This document shows positions 9,501 through 17,506 of a DNA stretch of 32,467 nucleotides, in pieces. The stretch is from assembly GCA_030849065.1 (NCBI GenBank), contig JASAON010001458.1, positions 1-32,467 on the forward strand. Direction: 5' to 3'. The DNA comes from Jaenimonas drosophilae (taxonomy: Eukaryota > Euglenozoa > Kinetoplastea > Trypanosomatida > Trypanosomatidae). The notes below the pieces were generated by a model. The model had not been told where the DNA came from. It searched no databases and saw only the letters and a program-made list of their open reading frames with translations. Every line of letters starts with the position of its first letter. The stretch's first letter is position 1. Made by a program: the position numbers and the translations under genes.

Positions 9501-10590
9501 TCACAACCTCTGCGATGGAGAGCTCACGTACAAGTGCATCTGCATCCGATTTGAAGGTGCGATACACACCACCAACAGCCTCCGCCGCACGGCTTTCGTA
9601 GTCCTGCTGAAACGGCCGTGAAAGCTTCTGCAGTACCTTGGCTGCCTCAGCAGCGTTGCGGCGGATCATCATCGTCTTGGTGGCGTTTGCCATCACCTCA
9701 AACCGAAGATGGCGGTCGCAGGCCATCTCTATATGGGATGCCTCCAGAGCCTTGTTCGTCCACGCAGAACGCAAGCCGCTTACACGCACATCCTCGCTGA
9801 AAACATCCCCCAACACACGTTTGGTAATGCTCAAGTCGCGGCTCTCTCCGTGTGCATCTCGGTGCGCAGACTCAATCAGCCGCAGTACCGTATCTGCCTT
9901 GCTCTTACCAGAGATGGAGCGTGTGCGGGCAAACGACTTCAACACCTCCGTCTTGCAGTAGAAGAGATCATCGCACAGCATGTCCACCGCCGCCAGCACT
10001 GACTCGTTCTGCGGAGCCATCGATGCATGATGATCTGACATGGAGCGATGCTGGTGCACGGAGGTGTTCTCTGCATCCACGTTTGGAGTAAAAGGATCGT
10101 GGAGAAGACCAGATTCCTCCACATCGAGCACATCGTCTGTGGTTATCGCAGCCCCAACAGGCGCGGAAGTGGGGGAGTTGGTGTCTGAGTCTGCAAGGGT
10201 GCTGGTTGCTGCAGCATGAGGAGTGCGTGCAACATGCTTTGGGTGATCCAAGGAGGGCATGAACATCTCATCGGATGCAATCTCAAAGGGGAGGTCGTCC
10301 GCGGAATCCGAAAAGAAGACCTCACCGTCGATGGCCACACCATCAATGGAGATCTCTTCCAGCTCCACATCAGCGGGCGTAGATGTTGAGGCATCGGCTA
10401 CGTGCTTGCCAGGTTTGCGCGTCGCTACCGGACGCGCGAGAAGCACGTTAGACGCTTTTACACACAGCGAGCGACGTGCCACATCTAGAGATCCCCCACG
10501 TAGGCGGTACGCATGATACAGTTGGCTACGCTTCAGCAGTGAACGGCATAGCAACGCCTCCCCGACGTGCGCACCACTCGACGACCACAT
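6523..10590 (-). CDS. mtRNAP: Mitochondrial DNA-directed RNA polymerase, single-subunit T7 type
   Basis: This enzyme transcribes mitochondrial (kinetoplast) DNA. The frame is 1355 codons from the ATG at 10590; a longer frame to 10629 opens with GTG and is not used. Signature elements are all present: DFRGR (918-922); motif A VAVDGSYNGLQHY with catalytic Asp 1039; motif B RKTIKRPIMTQVYG with Arg 1112, Lys 1116 and Tyr 1124 (T7 R627, K631, Y639); and motif C HDSYWTY (from 1280) with catalytic Asp 1281. The C-terminus ends SPYFFS, like the buried FA-foot type ends of the family. The first ~60 residues are rich in Arg, Ser and Leu with few acids, as in a mitochondrial presequence. An acidic low-complexity stretch follows. 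Residues to ~600 are the poorly conserved N-terminal domain. Length is near the ~1270 residues I recall for the Trypanosoma enzyme. Confidence 0.97.
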   Translation of the reverse strand: MWSSSGAHVGEALLCRSLLKRSQLYHAYRLRGGSLDVARRSLCVKASNVLLARPVATRKPGKHVADASTSTPADVELEEISIDGVAIDGEVFFSDSADDLPFEIASDEMFMPSLDHPKHVARTPHAAATSTLADSDTNSPTSAPVGAAITTDDVLDVEESGLLHDPFTPNVDAENTSVHQHRSMSDHHASMAPQNESVLAAVDMLCDDLFYCKTEVLKSFARTRSISGKSKADTVLRLIESAHRDAHGESRDLSITKRVLGDVFSEDVRVSGLRSAWTNKALEASHIEMACDRHLRFEVMANATKTMMIRRNAAEAAKVLQKLSRPFQQDYESRAAEAVGGVYRTFKSDADALVRELSIAEVVSPFAAYLVSYIRYGASANLLSKTDVNERLIQLEVVKPALDEGEATSLQELMTMLDQVVAEVELRNLCFGEKRTRWGQNSPEVLVATARRFSDGADHHHQQWRLDCAPAWVHEFARMYTNWESIVRIDLPTFEDVPKYFFDCVLNGVVGYHLIQQIYGADAVEPTDIPLPTRASLKEALCTHFGDDDKASRALHELITYTQSGNGGERRGGVRAEFFPAVLSQMQGALQDCSATSTAANERVAVIMKEVGLTASRCTRSCGLFHLLVRITEDLRFHFRFARIFKKISAVDRKTIRTRASINMIKTMEYFEKEHQVHPLSTKSVAFLVVQLMSMAMVPDAHSRRPIVERFGSTLGRAELDVVGLTEVQATNVRDLRIAFPPQLSYNSWLNESDTKEKSIYGVLPSVAVKGSTNQAMIISQAPMMKALDAVSRVPWRINKYMLHVQEAIVREGFGFGKIRPAFYPLHYCNMSRGDVQYPSDRSGALDTDGRRAWLEEEERDDVAVFNLAERRMYDQQKEADWKQLSEVRSSRIHYLQALRQARSIAQFSHVYFPNSMDFRGRMYPLPGRLNHTGSDPFRALLEYAEPKALGQVGLYWLKVHLANKMGMSKLSFDERVHYVDEHITDVVQSAEAPLTGDRWWQEASEPMQCLMACKELADALKCSQGVDHFLSRLPVAVDGSYNGLQHYSAIGRDAFGASLVNLVPSERPADAYTGILHEMMKSITAEAARDHQVAQRCLGTGRGQDHDHIKRKTIKRPIMTQVYGVTGYGMSEQIYDELVKQNKSHGLWTNTDMKEMAAYLREKVLESLGVTFRETQNCRKWISEVVQLLWSAQPAELRNPLCWTTPLGLVVRQPYKVRKELGLFTAHGYTRVPGDAVAPASRKQLTAIAPNLIHSLDATHMAMTALEMQHQGLSMMAVHDSYWTYACDLPTLSKILREQFVNLYSTYDPLWELKEQWEETYFMDLRRHGLKLPDPPKRGDLDLNIVLQSPYFFS

Positions 10591-11033
10591 TCTTGTATCT
10601 CTCTGTGAAAACCACCACCACACGAACACGTTTTGGTGGTGACGGAAGCTTAGAACGAGTTGTGAAAGAAAAAAAAATTGATAAGACGAGCAACATCATG
10701 ATACCCAGAAGAAGAAGAGCATGGATGCACGCTTACCAGTCCTGACTGGCATGCACTCTCTGTGCTGTTGTTGGACGATGTTGGTTGGATACCCACTGAG
10801 CTGGAGTAGAAAGGCAATCACTGTGGCGTCTATAGGACATGGAAGAGCAGCAGAAAAACAAGCGCCAGTCAATGAAGGATGAAGAATACGATGCGATACA
10901 CGCACACACGCATAGAACAACAACACAAGATTGATCATGCGTGGTGATAGCCTAGGGATGAGAGTTTCTGTCTCTGTGTGTGTAGATGGACGGATGCAAG
11001 GCAAGAAAGAGGAATGTCGTACACCGCGTTGCA
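10591..11033. other. Intergenic region upstream of mtRNAP
   Basis: A 443-base spacer. It contains the probable splice acceptor of the polymerase gene at 10649-10677. A minus-strand frame of 113 codons (10696-11037) starts with ATG and overlaps the end of the preceding gene by four bases. It has hydrophobic patches but no recognisable domain, no acceptor of its own, and ends within the acceptor region of the next gene, so I regard it as chance. Confidence 0.5.
10649..10677 (-). promoter_or_regulatory. Probable spliced-leader acceptor of mtRNAP
   Basis: On the sense strand a run of nine T (10669-10677) continues as CTTTC, and the next AG lies at 10650-10649. The mRNA would then start at 10648, giving a 5' UTR of 58 bases before the ATG at 10590. 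An alternative AG nearer the ATG (TTTTCACAG) would leave about a dozen bases. Confidence 0.5.
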
Positions 11034-14000
11034 TCATAAATCCGTAGATGGCGCAACGGCGTACAACACAGGGATGGAGTAGGCCTCACACCGCTCATTT
11101 TCTCTCGCACGAGCGGCGGTGAAGAAGGCGATGATGTAGTGCTGCCGAAGCTCGAGAACCGCCTCCACCACCATCGTGGTCGCGCCGGTGTTGCGCCACA
11201 CACCGCCGGCCCCTTCTTTGTAGACGCCTGCATGGAGGAACTCCTCCGCCCTCCATCCCGCCCACCTCTCCTCGCCGTCCACGCTCGGCGTAAGAACTGC
11301 GTAGTGCGTCAGCAACACACAACTGCCTCGCTGCTGCACCCCGGGGAGGTGCAAGACCAAGCGCGACTGCCGTGGGCTGAGTGCATCCACACTTACGCGA
11401 ACCTCTGTTGGCGGGGGTGGGGGCGTGGCGAAAACAAAAGCATGCTCACGAATTCTGCGCGCAGACATACACAGGATACAGCGAAAATGCATCAGATTAA
11501 CACAATAGATGCATCCGCGCTGTGCATCTGGAAGGTCCATCACCGTACCGCCCTTGCTGACGAGATGATGATGGGATGGATGATGTGAGGGAGAAGGATC
11601 CTCGGCCTCCTCATGTGGCGCACACCGCACCGTAATTGGGCAACGTTCTACGAAGGATATAGAGCCGAAGGATTGCTCCATGGGGTCCCAGGACCAACGC
11701 AGACGCAGCGGCAGAGCATCTCCGCTCGACGTGGGGCTGCCACTTTCCACGTGCACGCGCTTCACATGCAGGTGCCGGGCAATGCAACGGCAGGGGCAGC
11801 ACTGGGGATTCATGGGTTTGCTGAAGCGTAGACCAACAGAAAGCCACAGCGGGGGAATAGAGTTGCACAAGAGAGTAGGGGAGGAGGTGGTGGTGAGCTC
11901 ATTCATGTAGGTGATCCATCGTGGATCGTGGATATTTCGTGGGCTGACATCAACGCGTTGCTGCACGCCAAACCTCCACGACTCATCGCCACAACGAGGT
12001 AGGGCAAGATGATCCACACCGGCAACGATCTCTGGAGTGCATGGCAAATGGGTGAGAGATGTACCTTCGTCTTTGGTGCTCCTCCGTGCTAAACTCCAGG
12101 TTAGAGAAAGTAGGTCAAGCGGCCAACGACTCTCATCAACATGCTCCATGCGCAGCAACAGCTCCTCCCCATCACCGTCGAGGAACAACGGAGGCGACGA
12201 CGACGGAGGAATACAGAGTGCCAGCCGCAGCGAGTTGGAGCAGTCATCCGCAGATTTGATGAAAAAAAAACAAATGGAAGCATTCGCATCATCTTGTGTC
12301 CATCGTACACGAGCAACACGTTGTGATGAATCTTGGACGGAATCATCATCATCATCATCACCACTTCGATGCACCTGCAGGCGTTGTGTAGGCCCGTGTT
12401 GGCCGAAACGATAGAGCATGCCAAAGTTGTTGCTGGAGCTCCTCCAAGTCAGTGTGCATCCCTCCATGGAGAGTTCCACGAGGCAAGGGCGCAGTAAGAG
12501 ATGATGGTGCATCAACAGCGGAGAATGCGGGCAATGATGGAGTTCCTCCACCTGATCCAAATGGTGAATACGCTGAGAACGTACGATACGAAGAGAGTAG
12601 TCAGAATTAGTTATTTGTGGCTCCTCGGTGAGGTCCACGTGGATATGCCGAGATGCGGTGCTCATCACTGTTACAAGAGCACCGTGTTGGGCAGGTACCA
12701 GCGCATCAACACGCTGCACAAGGCCATCCACGTCCACCAAACCAGAAGCGGGGGGAATGTTGCGGCAACATCGAGCCACTGCCGGTGGTAGCGGCTCATT
12801 CGCGTCATTAATTTGCGCCACCAACCAACACCGTTTATGTGAGAGCAAGCGCCCCGCCACGCGCGCTGCAACGGCCGCAGCTGTGGGCATCAACGTGGGC
12901 TCCGCATTCACTTCATGGCAGGCAGCATCCAACGCCGTCAAGACGGGAGCGCGCGCAGCCTCTGAGACGTCTGGAGCGGTCAGCACACGAAGTGTGCCCA
13001 CGTAGCTTCCCCACGCAGGGCTGCGGAGCGTTGCGGTGTAGAGTGTGTTGGCCATCAGCCCCCTTACCTGGCAGCCAGCCTTATGGAGGTCTGCCAGCAA
13101 GTAGCGGTACATGACGGATGAATGCGCATCTCCGTCGTTGCATCCGCAGACTTTGTTGTTGTTGTTGTTCTTATTGTTCTTGAGATGATGTCGTTGACCA
13201 AGCAACGCCATCCATTCATCCATCAATGGAGTTGCACCGTAGGATAATGAGCATGCTGTACGCGCATTCTCTCCATCAGCCATTGGTGCAGTTTCTGAAA
13301 AAAAATCGGGTTCCTCGGTGAGGAGTGCGGCGCGGATGATCGTCAGCTCTACATCGTCTCCCGGCCTCGCACTAGTGGGAACGTCCCACTGTAGGCACAC
13401 TTCTGTGGAGGAGATATTCGTCGCAGTGAATCCCGTGATGGGCCGTGCCACCCGACAACAATGATTCCGTACCTCAGAGATCAGCCGTGGTGGGCTCTCG
13501 CTCGCGTCTGGCGCGTTGTGCATCCACCGCATGGCAACGTGCACCTCCTCGAGTGAGTTATCGGGGAGTACCACCTCCACGACCGCCATCTCCTCCATCA
13601 TGTGAGTGTGGTAGGGCTGAAACGGAGCAGCGTTAAGGCTGACCTCCAGCACAAGATCCGCACACGAAAATTTGTTGGGGAGTGCGTCTGGGAAGATGTA
13701 GATGCGCAGGAAGCCATCAAACACGTGCATGAGCATGGAATCCACGGCTGGACTGGGAAGTGCCACGTCATCAGCCTGTTGATGCACGGAGGGAGCACAC
13801 ACATCCTCCGTCTCAGCCGTGGTTTCAATATCCATGGATGCAAGACAATCTTCATCGTTGAAGGTGCCCGCCGCATCGTGGGAGTAGAGGGAGATGGCGT
13901 ACTTCCTTGACGGGAGGAGATGATCCACCCGTGTGGATGCATCATGCCAGTGGAGGCTGCGGTGTTCGTCATGCCGAACGGCCACGCCAATCACCACGCA

Positions 14001-15935
14001 CCGATGAATCTCTGTAGCCGAGGCAAGATCCTCCACCACAACATCATAGCGCGAGCAGGTGCCCATCCACTGAAGGACAGCATGATGGCCACTCACCTCC
14101 ACCACCTGTAGGCCAGGCACTTGCAGCACATGATAGGTGGGGAGTACGTGCCAATTGTACGATACGGAATCCGACTTCTGCAGCAGCACCTCCTTCACCA
14201 GTGATGTAGCAACTTCTGTAGCCATAAAATCCTCCATGGTTGTGGAGGGTCGTGCCACCACCTTCATCTCGACATGATACTCCATGCGTACATGCTCCGA
14301 GTGGCCTGGCAGCACCGACATCTCAGTGGTACATCGCGGTGCATCCTCCTCTTCTCCGACATGTGCCGATGCGGCAAAGCGGCACCGACGATCTCCACGG
14401 CCTCGACGAACTGAAATAGGGCGGCCACGTTGCACCACCTGCAGCTCCATCTTCTCCACCTGCGTTGACCGTGGGTAGAAGGTATGGATCAAGTCATGGA
14501 GCTTTGCGCTCGACGGAATCAGCGCCACATGCTCAAACGGAGCGGCTGCAAGAATTGCCATCACCCTCTCCGATGCATCCTCCTCCACCGGTGTGCGGGG
14601 GAGCATACTCAGCGTAGAACCTCCAGGAGAGGTGCAGGCGAAGATGGCCGTCTCTGTGCGGTCATCCACAATCAGAGGCAGTGCGCACTTCATGCCACGA
14701 CGAACACCAGCTGGGGAAGAGGGTGATGGGGGAGTGGGGGCAGGAAGCTGTCCAGGGCTCACAAGCACAAGATAGAGCTGGCCGGGAGCGAGCGAACGTA
14801 TCTCAAAAGGGTTGCGCATTGACTCGAGTTCCTGCACTTCACCCACGTCGGATGAAAGCGGCAGCAGCCGCACACGCACCCCCGACTGTTCTCCATCCAG
14901 CCGCCAGTGGAGGAAGATGGAGTGGGCGGAGGACGCAATGATTCGGCAATCTCGCAGACGTGTGCGTGGGGTGGCGAAGGCAATCCCATCCATCCACTGC
15001 ACCGCGTGCCCGCTCTGCATCTCATCCACCTGCGATTGAAGGCCCACATACACAACGGCGTAGGAATGGCCAGGGAGGAGCTTCGTGCGAAAGTGGATGT
15101 GCAGCAAGCGACCACTGCCCATGTGCTTATCCATCTCCGCATCCATGGTGTTGCACCACCTCTCCACCGCCGTCATGGATCCAGTCGAGCGATCCACCTT
15201 GAGCAGCACTGCACATGAAAGTGGCACACGTACCTCCTCACTCATCCACTTCGCCGCAACCGTCACGCGCCCCCCACTGAAGAGATGTACATGCAGAAGC
15301 TGCGAACGTGAGGAGGCGGTAGGTGGCACGGTGGCGCAAATGAGCTCTTCTACGCGCGTCACACGCACATCATGTTGCTGTGGGTGGATGGAGGCCCAGC
15401 GCCACTCAATCAGCCCACGCTTTGCTGCGGGCCGTTCCTGGTCGTTGGCGGGCAAACACACCTGCAGAGGAGGTCTTGTCGGTGAAGATGCACCGCCATT
15501 GTCCATGGAGCTTCGCTGTTCGCCTGATGTGCTGGCGGAGCTGATTTCTGCAGAGAGCGGGCCAATGGGGCTGATCGTGACGGCAACCGAAGGGGTGGAC
15601 GGACCATCGTCGTCAGCGCTGCGGCTGTTCGGAAGTTGAAGGTCCTCCCCGGGCTGCGTACGGGATGAGGGCGGTGGTGAGGTGGGCACTCGCCGATCTA
15701 CACCGCGACGCTGTGCGTGCCCCGTGACGGGAGCTGAGCCATCGGAGTTAGTTGTGCGTGCGTCCATCCAGCTGTCAGCGGATGGAGCAGCGGTGATGCT
15801 GCGATCGCTGAATCGTCGCCCACTCGATGCGATGGTGCTTGGGTCGGAGGGCGTGAGCGGGCGTGCGGCTCCCCTCCGAGATATCGCGGAGGATTCATCA
15901 GAGATCGACAGAGGGGAGCTGCTCGGGGCAAGCAT
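11034..15935 (-). CDS. Large protein with fibronectin-III-like segments, 1633 residues
   Basis: A TGA-terminated frame. The longest ATG start is at 16112, but its 59 extra residues are encoded by a pyrimidine tract plus a C10 run ending in a TAG acceptor at 16030-16028; the first ATG after it is 15935, so I use that. Residues 1-200 are Ser/Pro/Arg-rich. Later segments alternate a strand with a LQW or LHW core, a basic or acidic hairpin, and a LxPGxxYxxxL or LxPSRKYAISLYS strand, as in FN3 domains: about 316-400, 605-705, 827-985, a weaker one near 1150-1250, and 1497-1633. Runs of Asp (~1180) and Asn (~980) are simple repeats. No internal membrane segment is obvious. If the upstream ATG is used, the protein gains a signal-like hydrophobic start (SFFLLFLTGIA). 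FN3 assignment is by pattern; function is unknown. Confidence 0.8.
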   Translation of the reverse strand: MLAPSSSPLSISDESSAISRRGAARPLTPSDPSTIASSGRRFSDRSITAAPSADSWMDARTTNSDGSAPVTGHAQRRGVDRRVPTSPPPSSRTQPGEDLQLPNSRSADDDGPSTPSVAVTISPIGPLSAEISSASTSGEQRSSMDNGGASSPTRPPLQVCLPANDQERPAAKRGLIEWRWASIHPQQHDVRVTRVEELICATVPPTASSRSQLLHVHLFSGGRVTVAAKWMSEEVRVPLSCAVLLKVDRSTGSMTAVERWCNTMDAEMDKHMGSGRLLHIHFRTKLLPGHSYAVVYVGLQSQVDEMQSGHAVQWMDGIAFATPRTRLRDCRIIASSAHSIFLHWRLDGEQSGVRVRLLPLSSDVGEVQELESMRNPFEIRSLAPGQLYLVLVSPGQLPAPTPPSPSSPAGVRRGMKCALPLIVDDRTETAIFACTSPGGSTLSMLPRTPVEEDASERVMAILAAAPFEHVALIPSSAKLHDLIHTFYPRSTQVEKMELQVVQRGRPISVRRGRGDRRCRFAASAHVGEEEDAPRCTTEMSVLPGHSEHVRMEYHVEMKVVARPSTTMEDFMATEVATSLVKEVLLQKSDSVSYNWHVLPTYHVLQVPGLQVVEVSGHHAVLQWMGTCSRYDVVVEDLASATEIHRCVVIGVAVRHDEHRSLHWHDASTRVDHLLPSRKYAISLYSHDAAGTFNDEDCLASMDIETTAETEDVCAPSVHQQADDVALPSPAVDSMLMHVFDGFLRIYIFPDALPNKFSCADLVLEVSLNAAPFQPYHTHMMEEMAVVEVVLPDNSLEEVHVAMRWMHNAPDASESPPRLISEVRNHCCRVARPITGFTATNISSTEVCLQWDVPTSARPGDDVELTIIRAALLTEEPDFFSETAPMADGENARTACSLSYGATPLMDEWMALLGQRHHLKNNKNNNNNKVCGCNDGDAHSSVMYRYLLADLHKAGCQVRGLMANTLYTATLRSPAWGSYVGTLRVLTAPDVSEAARAPVLTALDAACHEVNAEPTLMPTAAAVAARVAGRLLSHKRCWLVAQINDANEPLPPAVARCCRNIPPASGLVDVDGLVQRVDALVPAQHGALVTVMSTASRHIHVDLTEEPQITNSDYSLRIVRSQRIHHLDQVEELHHCPHSPLLMHHHLLLRPCLVELSMEGCTLTWRSSSNNFGMLYRFGQHGPTQRLQVHRSGDDDDDDSVQDSSQRVARVRWTQDDANASICFFFIKSADDCSNSLRLALCIPPSSSPPLFLDGDGEELLLRMEHVDESRWPLDLLSLTWSLARRSTKDEGTSLTHLPCTPEIVAGVDHLALPRCGDESWRFGVQQRVDVSPRNIHDPRWITYMNELTTTSSPTLLCNSIPPLWLSVGLRFSKPMNPQCCPCRCIARHLHVKRVHVESGSPTSSGDALPLRLRWSWDPMEQSFGSISFVERCPITVRCAPHEEAEDPSPSHHPSHHHLVSKGGTVMDLPDAQRGCIYCVNLMHFRCILCMSARRIREHAFVFATPPPPPTEVRVSVDALSPRQSRLVLHLPGVQQRGSCVLLTHYAVLTPSVDGEERWAGWRAEEFLHAGVYKEGAGGVWRNTGATTMVVEAVLELRQHYIIAFFTAARARENERCEAYSIPVLYAVAPSTDL

Positions 15936-16027
15936 GAAGCGCCGCCTCCGTCGGTGGGGTGGATGAGGTGGGTCGAGAGACGAAGTTGGCGCGGTGTGTG
16001 GTACAAGAATACGTTGTTGAGCGCGAA

Positions 16028-16079
16028 CTAGGTGGCGGGGGGGGGGTGCAATGCCAGTGAGGAAGAGGAGGAAGAAAGA
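16028..16079 (-). promoter_or_regulatory. Probable spliced-leader acceptor with C10 run
   Basis: The sense strand has CTTTCTTCCTCCTCTTCCTC, then ten C (plus-strand G run 16037-16046), then CCACCTAG with the AG at 16029-16028. The first ATG downstream is 15935, leaving a 92-base 5' UTR. The tract lies inside the longest frame of the FN3-like gene and would encode its hydrophobic N-terminus if translated. Confidence 0.6.
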
Positions 16080-16201
16080 CGTGTAGGATGATATCATCAT
16101 AACCACAGCCATGAGGATGCAAGGAAGATCAGAACAGTGATGAAGTAGGTGCTATCCGTAGAGATACGGAACTGAATGTTTGTGTGTGTGATAATGTATG
16201 C

Positions 16202-16228
16202 GTGTGTGTGTGTGTGTGTGTGTGTGTG
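16202..16228. repeat. (GT)n microsatellite
   Basis: About 13 GT units, with a shorter imperfect GT stretch at 16179-16190. It begins four bases beyond the stop codon of the EF-hand gene, so it lies in that gene's 3' UTR as (CA)n on the sense strand. Confidence 0.95.
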
Positions 16229-16231
16229 GAC

Positions 16232-17149
16232 TCATTCACGAGTTCCTTGACGCGTCAGGAGTGAAGCCAGTTGGCCGTACCGGATGAAGCCCTCGGCATC
16301 TGCCTTGGCGGGCTGTAGCAGAGCCGTCGCCTTCTCCTTGCCTAACACGCGATCTGCCGTAGCCTGAAGCTCGGCGAGCTGCACTTTTCCTGTGCGCTCA
16401 CGATCAAACTCCACACACAAGCGGCTCAGCAGTGAGAGAAGCTTGGCCTTCATGGCCAGCTCAGCGGCCTGCTCCTTCAACGTCTCAAAGGATGGGGCGT
16501 GCTGCACCAGGGGAAAGGCCGTTTGTAGGTCGTCCATATACACAAGAAGGACCTCATCCTCGGTGAGGCCATCCGGCGCACGCACCTGACCAAGTACCGC
16601 ATGCACAAATGTGCGCAGCACCGCCTTTCGTTCGTCGCTCTGTGCATCGGCATCAGGAAGAATGAAGTTGACGCTTTCAAATACGCGGTAGAGCGGCTCG
16701 GGCACAACCTCGAAGAGAACTTCCATGAGCGTTCGGCGCATCTCCATGTTGCCATGAATATCAGGCTGACAGAGTGCGGCGTAGATGAGATCGAATTGCT
16801 CCGCTGGATGACGACGATCATTGTGCAGAAGTACGTCAGACAGCTCCCAGATGAGTTCCTTGGTGGAGGATGCGAGCTCAACCTGCGCATTGTGGCCGCA
16901 TGACTCGAGCAGATACAAACACGCATTCACCATGCGTTGGCCATCTTCGGTGATGGGTTCATCATCTGTCGTGGTGGGTGGTGGTGCTTTGGCTGAGGCA
17001 CCTCCAAACAGTTTTCCCCATAAACATCTTTGCGAGGCAAACAAGGAGGATCCATAAATCAGCGTCGGCGACTGCCGCTGAAGACCTCCAAGGGAAGCTG
17101 TAGAGGCCATCACCCGGCGGCCTACAAAGGAGCTACAGACACGACGCAT
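16232..17149 (-). CDS. Probable mitochondrial EF-hand protein, 305 residues
   Basis: The longest ATG frame starts at 17281, but its first 44 residues are encoded by a C12 run and pyrimidines ending in a TAG acceptor (17178-17176). The first ATG after that acceptor is at 17149 and gives a start MRRVCSSFVGRRVMAST, arginine- and serine-rich without acids, a good mitochondrial presequence. The middle (~65-215) is helical with no family I recognise. Near the C-terminus one EF-hand loop fits well: DRERTGKVQLAE at 249-260, with Asp at loop position 1, Gly at 6 and Glu at 12. A degenerate second loop follows (KADAEGFIRYGQ). A calcium-responsive matrix or membrane-associated protein is plausible. The position-8 hydrophobic residue is Val, as expected. 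Confidence 0.82.
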   Translation of the reverse strand: MRRVCSSFVGRRVMASTASLGGLQRQSPTLIYGSSLFASQRCLWGKLFGGASAKAPPPTTTDDEPITEDGQRMVNACLYLLESCGHNAQVELASSTKELIWELSDVLLHNDRRHPAEQFDLIYAALCQPDIHGNMEMRRTLMEVLFEVVPEPLYRVFESVNFILPDADAQSDERKAVLRTFVHAVLGQVRAPDGLTEDEVLLVYMDDLQTAFPLVQHAPSFETLKEQAAELAMKAKLLSLLSRLCVEFDRERTGKVQLAELQATADRVLGKEKATALLQPAKADAEGFIRYGQLASLLTRQGTRE

Positions 17150-17506
17150 TGATCCAACAAAGTGAAAACAAAGAACTACACAAGAAGCAGAGGAGGGCGG
17201 GGGGGGGGGGCAAACACAACAGGATGAGGACAAGGTGGTTGGGATTGAATGTGCTAACATGACAACAGTTGGTGTGTGCATGACTCATTCTTCAATGGAA
17301 GTTTGTACCGGCGTGGAGCACAGCATGTCACAGAGACATGAAGCAAGCGGCTGAGTGAATCGTCCTCATCCACATCGGCACAGCTCCAATGATGGAGGTG
17401 AAGGAGAAGAATTCTACGAAAACGACAAGGTAAGGGGATGAAGGGTAGAAACGTATAAGAAGGTGATGGTGTATGTTGTATATGCAACACGTGAAGCGTA
17501 CTTCAG
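17150..17506. other. Intergenic region between the LRR-like and EF-hand genes
   Basis: A 357-base spacer. It holds the C12 pyrimidine tract and acceptor of the EF-hand gene (17176-17210). Short minus-strand frames here have no recognisable content. Nothing else was seen. Confidence 0.5.
17176..17210 (-). promoter_or_regulatory. Probable spliced-leader acceptor with C12 run
   Basis: The sense strand carries twelve C (plus-strand G run 17199-17210), then GCCCTCCTCTGCTTCTTGTG and TAG (17178-17176). The mRNA would begin at 17175, leaving 26 bases before the ATG at 17149. Confidence 0.65.

Noticed and set aside
10696..11037. A 113-codon minus-strand ATG frame in the spacer after the FN3-like gene
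   Set aside because: No domain, no acceptor tract of its own, overlaps the previous stop by four bases, and composition changes along its length as in non-coding DNA.
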